Source: Caenispirillum salinarum_A
Lineage (GTDB): Bacteria; Pseudomonadota; Alphaproteobacteria; Rhodospirillales; Rhodospirillaceae
DNA length: 64,000 bases
Assembly: GCF_044803115.1 (NCBI RefSeq)
Contig: NZ_CP085224.1
Coordinates: 1,550,001-1,614,000, forward strand
Reading direction: 5' to 3'
Both the position numbers and the translations under genes were made by a program. The stretch's first letter is position 1; each line of letters starts with the position of its first letter. Shown piece by piece: positions 8,023 through 15,171 of the stretch. A model generated the notes under the pieces. That model was not told where the DNA came from, did not search any database, and saw only the letters and a list, made by a program, of their open reading frames with translations.

Positions 8023-9149
8023 ACGCCGTCGCGCCGACGCCCGTCCCCCGTTGCGTGCTGATGACTGCCGACACGGTCGGCGGGGTGTGGACCTATGCCC
8101 TGGAACTGGCGCGCGGGTTGACGGCGCGGGGCGCGCGGTTGGTGATCGCCACCATGGGCCGGGCGCCGACGGACGCGCAGATGCGCGCCGCGCGGTCCAT
8201 CGACGGCGTGATCCTGGAATGCTCCGATTACGCGCTGGAGTGGATGCCGGACGATCCGTGGGACGAAGTGGCGGCGGCCGGCGACTGGCTCATGCGGTTG
8301 CAGAAGCGCTACCGCCCGGACCTGGTGCACCTCAACGGCTATGCCCACGGCCGCCTGCCCTGGCGCGCGCCCGTGGTCGTGGCGGCGCATTCCGACGTGG
8401 TGACGTGGTTCGACGCCGTGAAGGGCGAGCCGCCGCCGCCGCTGTTCGAGCGTTACCAGGACGAGGCCCGCGCCGGCCTCGCCGCTGCCGATCTCGTAAT
8501 TGCGCCGACGCAGGCCTACCTGCACGCCGTGACGGCCGCCTTCGGCCATGCCGGTCCGGCGCGGGCGGTGCGCAACGGCCTGGGCGACGCCCCGCCGCAG
8601 CCGCCGGAGAAGGCCCCGGTGGTGCTGGCCGCCGGCCGGGTGTGGGACGAGGCCAAGAACATGGCGGTCCTGGGAGAGGCCGCCGCGCGCGGACCGTGGC
8701 CGCTGCGGATCGCCGGTGACGCCGCCGGTCCGGACGGCGAGGCCGCGCCGCCGCCGGGCGTGAACACGCTCGGCCGCCTGGAGCCTGACGCCCTGGCACA
8801 GGAACTGGCCGAAGCCGCGGTGTTCTGCGCACCGTCGGTCTACGAGCCTTTCGGCCTGGGGCCGCTGGAAGCGGCGCGGACGGGCTGCGCCCTCGTTCTG
8901 TCGGACATTTCCACCTTCCGGGAGCTTTGGGACGGGGCGGCGCTGTTCGTCCCGGCGCGTGAGCCTGCCGCCTGGGCCGAGGCCTGTGCGGCATTGGCCG
9001 ACGATGCCGCCTTGCGCCGGCGCCTGGCCGCCGCCGCACTGGACCGCGCCCGCCGCTACACCAACCGGGCGATGACCGACGCGACGCTCGCCGCCTACGC
9101 CGCCGCGGCCGGGCACGCGCCGAAGGCGGCCGTGCTGGCCGCCGAGTAA
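8019..9149 (+). CDS. GT4-type glycosyltransferase
   Basis: A 376-residue GT-B fold transferase. The N-terminal acceptor domain starts with TADTVGGVWTYALELARGL, a GG-rich loop typical of family 4; the C-terminal donor domain carries the EX7E motif Glu276-Glu284 (EPFGLGPLE) preceded by FCAPSVY. It should move a sugar from a nucleotide donor with retention of configuration. Its ATG at 8019 overlaps the radical SAM stop (ATGA). No signal peptide or membrane helix, so it is cytoplasmic or peripherally bound. Donor sugar cannot be inferred. The gap to the next gene is only 17 nt. Confidence 0.9.
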   Translation: MNAVAPTPVPRCVLMTADTVGGVWTYALELARGLTARGARLVIATMGRAPTDAQMRAARSIDGVILECSDYALEWMPDDPWDEVAAAGDWLMRLQKRYRPDLVHLNGYAHGRLPWRAPVVVAAHSDVVTWFDAVKGEPPPPLFERYQDEARAGLAAADLVIAPTQAYLHAVTAAFGHAGPARAVRNGLGDAPPQPPEKAPVVLAAGRVWDEAKNMAVLGEAAARGPWPLRIAGDAAGPDGEAAPPPGVNTLGRLEPDALAQELAEAAVFCAPSVYEPFGLGPLEAARTGCALVLSDISTFRELWDGAALFVPAREPAAWAEACAALADDAALRRRLAAAALDRARRYTNRAMTDATLAAYAAAAGHAPKAAVLAAE

Positions 9150-9166
9150 GCCTTCAGGAGACGCTT

Positions 9167-10303
9167 TTGAAGCTGGTCCTTTTCTACCATTCGCTGTTTT
9201 CCGACTGGAACCACGGCAACGCCCACTTCCTGCGCGGCGTGGTGCGCGAGTTGCTCCAGCGCGGCCACGACGTCACCGTCTGGGAGCCCGCCGCCGGCTG
9301 GTCGCGCGAGAACCTTGTCGCCGATCATGGCCCGCAGGCGCTGGAGGACATTGCGGCCGCGCTGCCGGGCCTGTCCTCGCGCCTCTATGACGGTGCCATG
9401 CCCGACCTGGACGAAGCGCTGGACGGCGCCGATGCCGTCATCGTGCACGAATGGTCCGCCCCCGAACTGGTCGCCGAGGTCGGCCGCCGCCGCGCCGCCG
9501 GGGCGGGCTTCCGGCTCTTGTTCCACGACACCCACCACCGCAGCGTTTCCGCGCCCGAGGAAATGGCGGCCTATGATCTCTCGGCCTACGACGGCGTGCT
9601 GGCCTTCGGCAACGTCATCCGCGACATCTACCTTCAGAAGCAGTGGACCGCCCACGCCTGGACCTGGCACGAGGCCGCCGACACGGCCCTGTTCCACCCG
9701 CGCGACGACATCGCCGCCAGCCGCGACCTTGTCTGGATCGGCAACTGGGGCGACGACGAGCGCACCGAGGAACTGGACCGCTTCCTGCTTGAGCCGGTGC
9801 AGGCCCTGGGCCTGTCCGCCACCGTCCACGGCGTGCGCTACCCCGACGATGCGCTGGAGCGGCTGGCGGCGGCGGGCATCGACTACCGGGGCTGGCTGCC
9901 CAACCACCGGGTGCCGGAGGTCTTCGCCGCGCACCGGGTGACGGTCCACGTACCGCGCCGCTTCTACACCGACATCCTGCCGGGCATTCCCACCATCCGC
10001 CCCTTCGAGGCCATGGCCTGCGGCATCCCGCTGGTCTCCGCCCCGTGGGACGACGTCGAAGGCCTGTTCACGCCCGGCGAGGACTATCTGGTCGCGCGCG
10101 ACGCCGACGACATGGCCGCCAAGCTGCGCCTGGTGCTGGCCGACACCGATCTTGCCCGGTCCTTGCGCGAGAACGGCCTGAGCGCCATCCGCGCCCGCCA
10201 CACCTGCGGCCATCGCGCCGACGAACTGCTGGACATCCTGGCAAGCCTGGGATGCCCCGCCGACACCACCCATCCACCCCGCGCCCGCGTGGAGATCGCC
10301 TGA
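9167..10303 (+). CDS. CgeB-type glycosyltransferase, copy 1
   Basis: 378 residues, GT-B type. The C-terminal domain has the CgeB/Glyco_trans_1_2 pattern: TIRPFEAMACGIPLVSAPWDDVEGLF followed by a GEDYLVARD segment. The start is a TTG at 9167 with AGGAG 6 nt upstream; the protein then begins KLVLFYHSLFSDWNHGNAHFLRG, aligned with the next two gene products. The stop overlaps the next ATG (TGATG). Function: a cytoplasmic transferase in the cassette; donor and acceptor unknown. The three consecutive CgeB-type genes probably arose by duplication and may add successive residues. Confidence 0.88.
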   Translation: MKLVLFYHSLFSDWNHGNAHFLRGVVRELLQRGHDVTVWEPAAGWSRENLVADHGPQALEDIAAALPGLSSRLYDGAMPDLDEALDGADAVIVHEWSAPELVAEVGRRRAAGAGFRLLFHDTHHRSVSAPEEMAAYDLSAYDGVLAFGNVIRDIYLQKQWTAHAWTWHEAADTALFHPRDDIAASRDLVWIGNWGDDERTEELDRFLLEPVQALGLSATVHGVRYPDDALERLAAAGIDYRGWLPNHRVPEVFAAHRVTVHVPRRFYTDILPGIPTIRPFEAMACGIPLVSAPWDDVEGLFTPGEDYLVARDADDMAAKLRLVLADTDLARSLRENGLSAIRARHTCGHRADELLDILASLGCPADTTHPPRARVEIA

Positions 10304-11406
10304 TGCACATCGCCTTTTTCGGCTCGTCCCTTGTGTCCGCCTTCTGGAACGGTGCCGCGACCTATTACCGCGGCATGCTGTCCGCGCTCGCGCGCCGGGG
10401 GCACACCATCACCTTCTACGAGCCGGACGCCTTCGACCGCCAGAAGCACCGCGACATGGACCCGCCCGACTGGGCGCGCGTCGTGGTCTGGCCGGCGACG
10501 CAGGAGGGCTGCGAACGGGCGCTGGAGGACGCGAAGGGCGCCGATCTGGTGGTGAAGGCCTCGGGCGTCGGCGTGTTCGACGCCTTCCTGGAGCAGAACG
10601 TGCTGCGCCTGAAGGCGCCGGGCACGCGCGTCGTGCTGTGGGACGTGGACGCCCCGGCGACGCTGGAGAACATCCACACCAGCCCCGACGACGTGCTGGG
10701 CCCGCTGGTGCCCGACTTCGACATGGTGCTGACCTACGGCGGCGGTGACCCGGTGGTCGACGCCTACACCAAGCTGGGTGCGAAGGCCTGCGTGCCCATC
10801 TACAACGCGCTGGACCCGACGACGCACTACCCGGTGGAGCCCGACCCGGCCTTCGCCGCCGACCTGGCGTTCCTCGGCAACCGCCTGCCTGACCGCGAGG
10901 CGCGGGTGGAGGAATTCTTCCTGAAGGCCGCCCAGGTGTTGCCCGACCAGCGGTTCCTCATGGGCGGGTCCGGCTGGGACGACAAGCCCATGCCATCCAA
11001 CGTGCGGAACCTGGGGCACGTCTACACGCACCAGCACAACGCCTTCAACTGCTCCCCCAAGGCCGTGCTGAACATCACCCGCGACAGCATGGCGAAAACC
11101 GGCTTCTCGCCGCCCACCCGCGTCTTCGAGGCCTGCGGCGCCGGCGCCTGCCTGGTCACCGACGCCTGGGAGGGCATCGACCAGTTCCTGGAACCCGGCC
11201 GCGAGGTGCTGGTGGCCCATGACGGCGAGGACGTCGCCCGCCAGCTTTCGTCCCTGAGCGAAACCGAGGCCGCCGCCGTCGGCCAAGCGGGGCTGGCGCG
11301 CGTTCTGGCCGAACACACCTACGACCACCGCGCCGCCGAGGTGGAAGCCCTGCTGGAGGGCTCCGACCGCGTAGCACCCGTCACGCCCGAGGAGGTCGCC
11401 TCCTGA
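10303..11406 (+). CDS. CgeB-type glycosyltransferase, copy 2
   Basis: 367 residues, same architecture as its neighbours. The N-terminus IAFFGSSLVSAFWNGAATYYRGM matches the start of copies 1 and 3, and the donor domain has PTRVFEACGAGACLVTDAWEGIDQFL then GREVLVAHDGED. VVLWDVDAPATLENI in the N-terminal domain parallels AFYDIDTPVTLAKL in copy 3, which makes these two the closest pair. Start and stop overlap both neighbours by 1 nt (TGATG), a sign of translational coupling. Specific sugar unknown. Confidence 0.88.
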   Translation: MHIAFFGSSLVSAFWNGAATYYRGMLSALARRGHTITFYEPDAFDRQKHRDMDPPDWARVVVWPATQEGCERALEDAKGADLVVKASGVGVFDAFLEQNVLRLKAPGTRVVLWDVDAPATLENIHTSPDDVLGPLVPDFDMVLTYGGGDPVVDAYTKLGAKACVPIYNALDPTTHYPVEPDPAFAADLAFLGNRLPDREARVEEFFLKAAQVLPDQRFLMGGSGWDDKPMPSNVRNLGHVYTHQHNAFNCSPKAVLNITRDSMAKTGFSPPTRVFEACGAGACLVTDAWEGIDQFLEPGREVLVAHDGEDVARQLSSLSETEAAAVGQAGLARVLAEHTYDHRAAEVEALLEGSDRVAPVTPEEVAS

Positions 11407-12527
11407 TGCCCTTGTCCATCTGCATTCTCGGCCTGTCCATCACCTCAAGCTGGGGCAACGGCCACGCCACCACCTTCCGCGGACTGGTGCGCGAGCTGGC
11501 GAACCTGGGGCACCGCGTCACCTTTCTGGAGCGCGACGTGCCGTGGTACGCCGACAACCGCGACATGCCCGAACCGCAAGGCTGCACGACGCATCTCTAT
11601 GCCTCGCTGGACGACCTGAAGGCCAGCCATGTGGCCGAGGTGCGCGACGCCGACCTTGTCATCGTCGGGTCCTACGTGCCCGACGGGGTGGAGGTCGGCC
11701 GCTGGGTCCAGGGCACGGCGGCGGGCATCGCCGCCTTCTACGACATCGACACGCCGGTGACGCTGGCGAAGCTGGATCGGGGCGACCACGAATACATCGC
11801 GCCCGAGATCATGCCGGGCTACGACCTCTATCTGTCCTTCACCGGCGGGCCGACGCTGCGCAAGATCGAGCGGGACTACGGCGTGCCCATGGCGCGCGCG
11901 CTGTATTGCTCCGTCGATCCGAACCTGTACTATCCTCAGCCCGAAACGCCGGTGAAGTGGGACCTGGGATACCTCGGCACCTATTCCGACGACCGCCAGC
12001 CGACCCTGGAAAAACTGCTGATCGAGCCCGCCCGGCGGGCACCGGAATGCCGCTTCGTCGTCGCCGGGCCGCAGTACCCCGAGAGCATCCAGTGGCCGGA
12101 GAACGTGGAGCGCATCGACCACTGCCCGCCGGCCGAGCACCGCGCCTTCTACAACGCCCAGCGCTTCACCCTGAACGTGACGCGCGCGGACATGATCCGC
12201 GCCGGCTACAGCCCGTCCGTCCGCCTGTTCGAAGCGGCGGCCTGCGCGACACCCATCCTGTCCGACTGGTGGGAAGGGCTGGACACCCTGTTCGAGCCCG
12301 GCCGCGAGATCGTCACCGCCGAAACCGCCGACGAGGCCCGCGCGGTGCTGGAGGACATGCCGGCCGAGGAAGCCCGTGAAATGGGTGAACGCGCGCGGCA
12401 GAAGGTGCTGTCCGCCCACACCGCCCGTCATCGCGCGAAGGAGTTGGTGACAGCGTATGAGGAAGCGCGGGCGGAAAAGGACGCGCGCGGCGACGTCCGC
12501 CTCGTGCCCTCGGAGGCCCGGGCATGA
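11406..12527 (+). CDS. CgeB-type glycosyltransferase, copy 3
   Basis: 373 residues. Starts ILGLSITSSWGNGHATTFRGLVREL and ends in the family's SVRLFEAAACATPILSDWWEGLDTLF and EPGREIVTAE. Between them, LSFTGGPTLRKIERDYG and DLGYLGTYSDDRQPTLEKLL are typical of CgeB-type enzymes. The ATG overlaps the copy 2 stop, and its own TGA overlaps the methyltransferase ATG by 4 nt. It carries a charged C-terminal tail rich in Glu, Arg and Lys. Role in the cassette as for copy 2. Confidence 0.88.
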   Translation: MPLSICILGLSITSSWGNGHATTFRGLVRELANLGHRVTFLERDVPWYADNRDMPEPQGCTTHLYASLDDLKASHVAEVRDADLVIVGSYVPDGVEVGRWVQGTAAGIAAFYDIDTPVTLAKLDRGDHEYIAPEIMPGYDLYLSFTGGPTLRKIERDYGVPMARALYCSVDPNLYYPQPETPVKWDLGYLGTYSDDRQPTLEKLLIEPARRAPECRFVVAGPQYPESIQWPENVERIDHCPPAEHRAFYNAQRFTLNVTRADMIRAGYSPSVRLFEAAACATPILSDWWEGLDTLFEPGREIVTAETADEARAVLEDMPAEEAREMGERARQKVLSAHTARHRAKELVTAYEEARAEKDARGDVRLVPSEARA

Positions 12528-13324
12528 CCCACGGCGCCCATCCCACCGGCCCGTCGGCGGAGGACTTGGCGCCCTGGTTCCACAACCTGCACCTTCCCGA
12601 CGGCACCCAGACCCGGCCCGACCACCCGCTGGGCGACTTCCCCCGCTACAAGTGGGAGCAGGTGGCCGAGCACATTCCGGCCGACCTGACCGGCAAGCGC
12701 TGCCTGGATATCGGCTGCAACGCCGGCTTCTACAGCTTCGAGATGGCCAGGCGCGGGGCCGAGGTGGTCGGCATCGACATCAACGACCACTACCTGCGCC
12801 AGGCCCGCTGGGCGGCGGCGCGCATGGAGCTGTCGGACCGGGTGGCCTTCCGCAAGCGCCACGTTTACGACTTCGCCCGCGGGGCGGCGGAGCATTTCGA
12901 CATCGTCATCTTCATGGGGGTGCTCTATCACCTGCGCTATCCCATGCTGGCGCTGGACACCATCCGCCACCTGGACCCGGAGCTGATGGTGTTCCAGACG
13001 CTGATGACCGCCGACCGCGACGTGGCGGAGGGTGCCGCCGGCGACGTCCACTTCGAGGACCGCGAGACCCTGGACCAGCCGGGCTGGCCCCGCATGGCCT
13101 TCATCGAGAACAGCCTTAACCAGGACCCGACCAACTGGTGGGTGCCCAACCACGCCGCCATCCTGGGCATGATGCGGGCGTCGGGCTTCCGCGTCGTGGC
13201 GCAGCCGGGCCATGAAATCTACGTCTGCCGTCCCATGGCGATCCGCACCGGCCACTGGCTGCCCGAGGAATTCGACGCTGCCACCGGCCGTGGAGATAAA
13301 TCGGACGAGGCGGGAGAACCCTGA
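12524..13324 (+). CDS. Class I SAM-dependent methyltransferase of the glycan cassette
   Basis: 266 residues with a seven-strand Rossmann methyltransferase core: motif I is GKRCLDIGCNAGFYSFEMARRGAEVVGIDIN (about residues 60-90), followed by FDIVIFMGVLYHLRYPMLALD. It resembles tRNA (mo5U34) carboxymethyltransferase-like enzymes in the core, but the gene position argues for methylation of a sugar or glycolipid. I recall a methyltransferase family defined by association with B12/radical SAM and glycosyltransferase genes that this fits; not checked. Start by ATGA overlap with the upstream transferase. It is the last overlapping gene of the cassette; an 83-nt gap follows. Confidence 0.85.
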   Translation: MTHGAHPTGPSAEDLAPWFHNLHLPDGTQTRPDHPLGDFPRYKWEQVAEHIPADLTGKRCLDIGCNAGFYSFEMARRGAEVVGIDINDHYLRQARWAAARMELSDRVAFRKRHVYDFARGAAEHFDIVIFMGVLYHLRYPMLALDTIRHLDPELMVFQTLMTADRDVAEGAAGDVHFEDRETLDQPGWPRMAFIENSLNQDPTNWWVPNHAAILGMMRASGFRVVAQPGHEIYVCRPMAIRTGHWLPEEFDAATGRGDKSDEAGEP

Positions 13325-13407
13325 ACCCCCTGCCTCCGTTCCTCGGGCAGACACGGCGTGCGCGACACCGCCGCGCGCCGGGATTTTTCAGAAACACGGA
13401 GGAACTC

Positions 13408-13830
13408 ATGGCGACGCGAATCAAGGAAGTGATGACCAAGAATGTCCGCCTCGCCGACCCCAAGATGTCGCTGAAGGAATGCGCCAACGCCATGCGCGAG
13501 GACGACATCGGCATGATGCCGGTCTCCGACGATGGCCGCCTGGTGGGCACCATCACCGACCGCGACATCACCCTGAACGGCACCGCCAAGGGCCTGGACC
13601 CCAACAACACCAAGGTCGCCCAGGCCATGACCGAGGGCGTGGAATACGTGTTCGACGAAGACACGGTGGACGAGGCCGCCCGCGTCATGGCCGACCGTCA
13701 GGTCCGCCGCCTGGCCGTGCTCAACGCCCAGAAGGAACTGGTGGGCATGGTCGCCACCGCCGATCTGGCGACGCACGTTCGCAGCTCCGGCCCGGTGGAC
13801 GAGGCCATTCGGGGCGTTTCGCAAGGATAA
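13408..13830 (+). CDS. Tandem CBS-domain protein
   Basis: A 140-residue stand-alone CBS pair. The first domain covers about 1-62 (IKEVMTKNVRLADPKMSLKECANAM, DDGRLVGTITDRDI) and the second 65-125 (AQAMTEGVEYVFDEDTVDEAARVMADRQVRRLAVLNAQKELVGMVATADL). CBS pairs bind adenine nucleotides and sense energy state, or dimerise with partner enzymes. There is no catalytic domain. AACACGGAGG precedes the start. A strong terminator follows the stop, so the gene closes the unit that may start with the glycan cassette, or stands alone. Confidence 0.9.
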   Translation: MATRIKEVMTKNVRLADPKMSLKECANAMREDDIGMMPVSDDGRLVGTITDRDITLNGTAKGLDPNNTKVAQAMTEGVEYVFDEDTVDEAARVMADRQVRRLAVLNAQKELVGMVATADLATHVRSSGPVDEAIRGVSQG

Positions 13831-13858
13831 CCCAAAGCTTTGAAATGACGGGTTTTTC

Positions 13859-13893
13859 CGGCCCGGCGACAGCATTGGTCGCCGGGCCGTTTT
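13859..13893 (+). terminator. Intrinsic terminator after the CBS gene
   Basis: Perfect 12-bp GC-rich stem (13859-13870 with 13878-13889), 7-nt loop, then TTTT. It lies 28 nt after the CBS stop. Confidence 0.85.
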
Positions 13894-14041
13894 CGTGTGA
13901 TCCGGGCTGGAAAAGGGGCCGTAGAGATAAGCGACACGGCCCCTGGACCTCACCGGTCTGGGCGGCTTCCCAACCCGGCACCGGGGCGTCACCCCTCCGT
14001 GCGTTTCCGGTGTGGAAGTCGGGTGGGGCTGGGGGTCGTGC

Positions 14042-14071
14042 CGCCCGTCTCCGATCCGTCGGAGACGGGCG
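14042..14071 (+). promoter_or_regulatory. Perfect 13-bp hairpin before the DUF2256 gene
   Basis: Arms 14042-14054 and 14059-14071 pair perfectly around a TCCG tetraloop. It ends 48 nt before the DUF2256 ATG and has no T-tail. It could be a leader structure or a weak terminator. The rest of 13890-14119 holds a second, 8-bp hairpin (13915-13922 with 13936-13943), preceded by AAAA so that it would read as a terminator on the minus strand, but no minus-strand gene ends there. Confidence 0.35.
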
Positions 14072-14119
14072 TTACGTTACGGACGGGATCATCCGCGAAG
14101 AAAGAGAAGAAGACCGCGC

Positions 14120-14323
14120 ATGGCGCACCGCAAACCCCACCTGCCCACCAAGACCTGCGAGGGCTGCGGGCGTCCATTCTCCTGGCGGCGCAAGTGGGCG
14201 CTGGTGTGGTCGGAGGTCAAATGGTGCTCCGACCGCTGCCGGCGCTCCAAGGCGCGCGCGCCGGGGACGACGGCCGGCGGACGCCACTCCCCTTCGGCGC
14301 CCGCCGCCGTCGTTCGGGGGTGA
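14120..14323 (+). CDS. DUF2256 zinc-ribbon-like small protein
   Basis: 67 residues, easily missed because of its size. The pattern HRKPHLPTKTCEGCGRPFSW then WSEVKWCSDRCRRSK is the DUF2256 signature: two Cys pairs (CxxC near residue 13 and CxxxC near 36) that probably bind one metal ion. The function is unknown; in other genomes the family is often near photolyase or cryptochrome genes, which are absent here. GAAGAAG lies before the ATG. The C-terminal 20 residues after the second Cys pair are low-complexity Ala/Gly/Ser/Pro. Confidence 0.85.
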   Translation: MAHRKPHLPTKTCEGCGRPFSWRRKWALVWSEVKWCSDRCRRSKARAPGTTAGGRHSPSAPAAVVRG

Positions 14324-14379
14324 GGAGAAGCCGGCTTTCGATCACCGCGAAGCGGCATCTTGTCAGTCCGAGTTCCCTG

Positions 14380-14425
14380 TTGACATGGCGCGGCCCTGGT
14401 GTATCTACTTGGTATATCCACCAAG
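14380..14425 (+). promoter_or_regulatory. mazEF promoter and operator
   Basis: TTGACA at 14380-14385 is a perfect -35; weak -10 matches (TATCTA or TCTACT) follow at 16-18 nt. An 18-bp inverted repeat CTTGGT-N6-ACCAAG lies at 14408-14425, and TGGTGTAT / TGGTATAT form a direct repeat across the -10. This layout suits autorepression by the AbrB-type MazE antitoxin. Confidence 0.6.
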
Positions 14426-14437
14426 GGAGTCGACGCC

Positions 14438-14674
14438 ATGAATGCCGTCAGCCGATGGGGCAACAGTCTTGCGCTTCGCGTGCCCAAGCGGATCGCGGAG
14501 GAGGCTGGTCTGCGCGAAGGCACGCAGGTGGACATGCGGGTCTCCCAAGGATCGATCGTCGTCACGCCGTCGCGGCCGAAGTATCGGCTGGACGACCTTA
14601 TGGCGGCGTACAAGCCCGAGCATCGCCACGGAGAAGTGGACTTCGGCGCGCCCGAGGGCGAAGAGAAGTGGTGA
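14438..14674 (+). CDS. mazE: MazE-like antitoxin (AbrB/SpoVT fold)
   Basis: 78 residues. The N-terminal half is an AbrB/MazE swapped-hairpin DNA-binding domain (SRWGNSLALRVPKRIAEEAGLREGTQVDM), the C-terminal half an acidic, flexible tail (YRLDDLMAAYKPEHRHGEVDF) of the kind that wraps the toxin. An ATG 39 nt earlier lies in the operator and is not used. AAGGGAG is 8-9 nt upstream of the chosen ATG. Its stop overlaps the toxin start by one base, the usual coupled order antitoxin-toxin. Confidence 0.92.
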   Translation: MNAVSRWGNSLALRVPKRIAEEAGLREGTQVDMRVSQGSIVVTPSRPKYRLDDLMAAYKPEHRHGEVDFGAPEGEEKW

Positions 14675-15018
14675 TGATGCCCGAGTATCAGCCTGACCGG
14701 GGCGACATCATCTTCATCAACTTCACCCCGCAAGCGGGCACCGAACAGGCGGGGGAGCGCCCGGGGCTCGTTCTGTCGCCAGCGAACTACAACATCGGGA
14801 CGGGACTTCTGATCGCCTGCCCGATCACCAACCAGGTCAAGGGCAGCCCGTTCGAGGTGCCTTTGCCGCGGGGCTCCAAGGCGACGGGCGTCGTTCTGTC
14901 CAACCAGGTCCGGTCCATGGACTGGATCGCGCGCGGCGCGCGTCTTCACTCCCGCGCCACACGGGAGACGGTCGACGAAGTGTTGGCCCGCCTTGAGGCC
15001 ATCATCTTCGACGGCTGA
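14674..15018 (+). CDS. mazF: MazF-like toxin endoribonuclease
   Basis: 114 residues with the PemK/MazF barrel: DRGDIIFINFTPQAGTEQAGERPGLVLSP, then GLLIACPITNQVKGSPFEVPLP and GVVLSNQVRSMDW. These include the conserved Arg (ERPGLVLS) and Thr/Ser in the second core strand (CPITNQ) linked to single-strand RNA cleavage. Full length for the family, so likely active. Start chosen at the first ATG of an ATGATG pair; it overlaps the mazE stop. No partner beyond mazE. Confidence 0.92.
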   Translation: MMPEYQPDRGDIIFINFTPQAGTEQAGERPGLVLSPANYNIGTGLLIACPITNQVKGSPFEVPLPRGSKATGVVLSNQVRSMDWIARGARLHSRATRETVDEVLARLEAIIFDG

Positions 15019-15171
15019 TCGATCCGCCGACGCGGCATCGGCCTACTTCCGCAACCGCTTCCCCCAACACTCGACATCCGCACGGTGGCGGATTTAATAT
15101 CCGCTCCCCATGTCGCACGCGGACACGGGCGCCATGACGCGCGCCCTCAACCCAGGATGCCGGATCACCCC

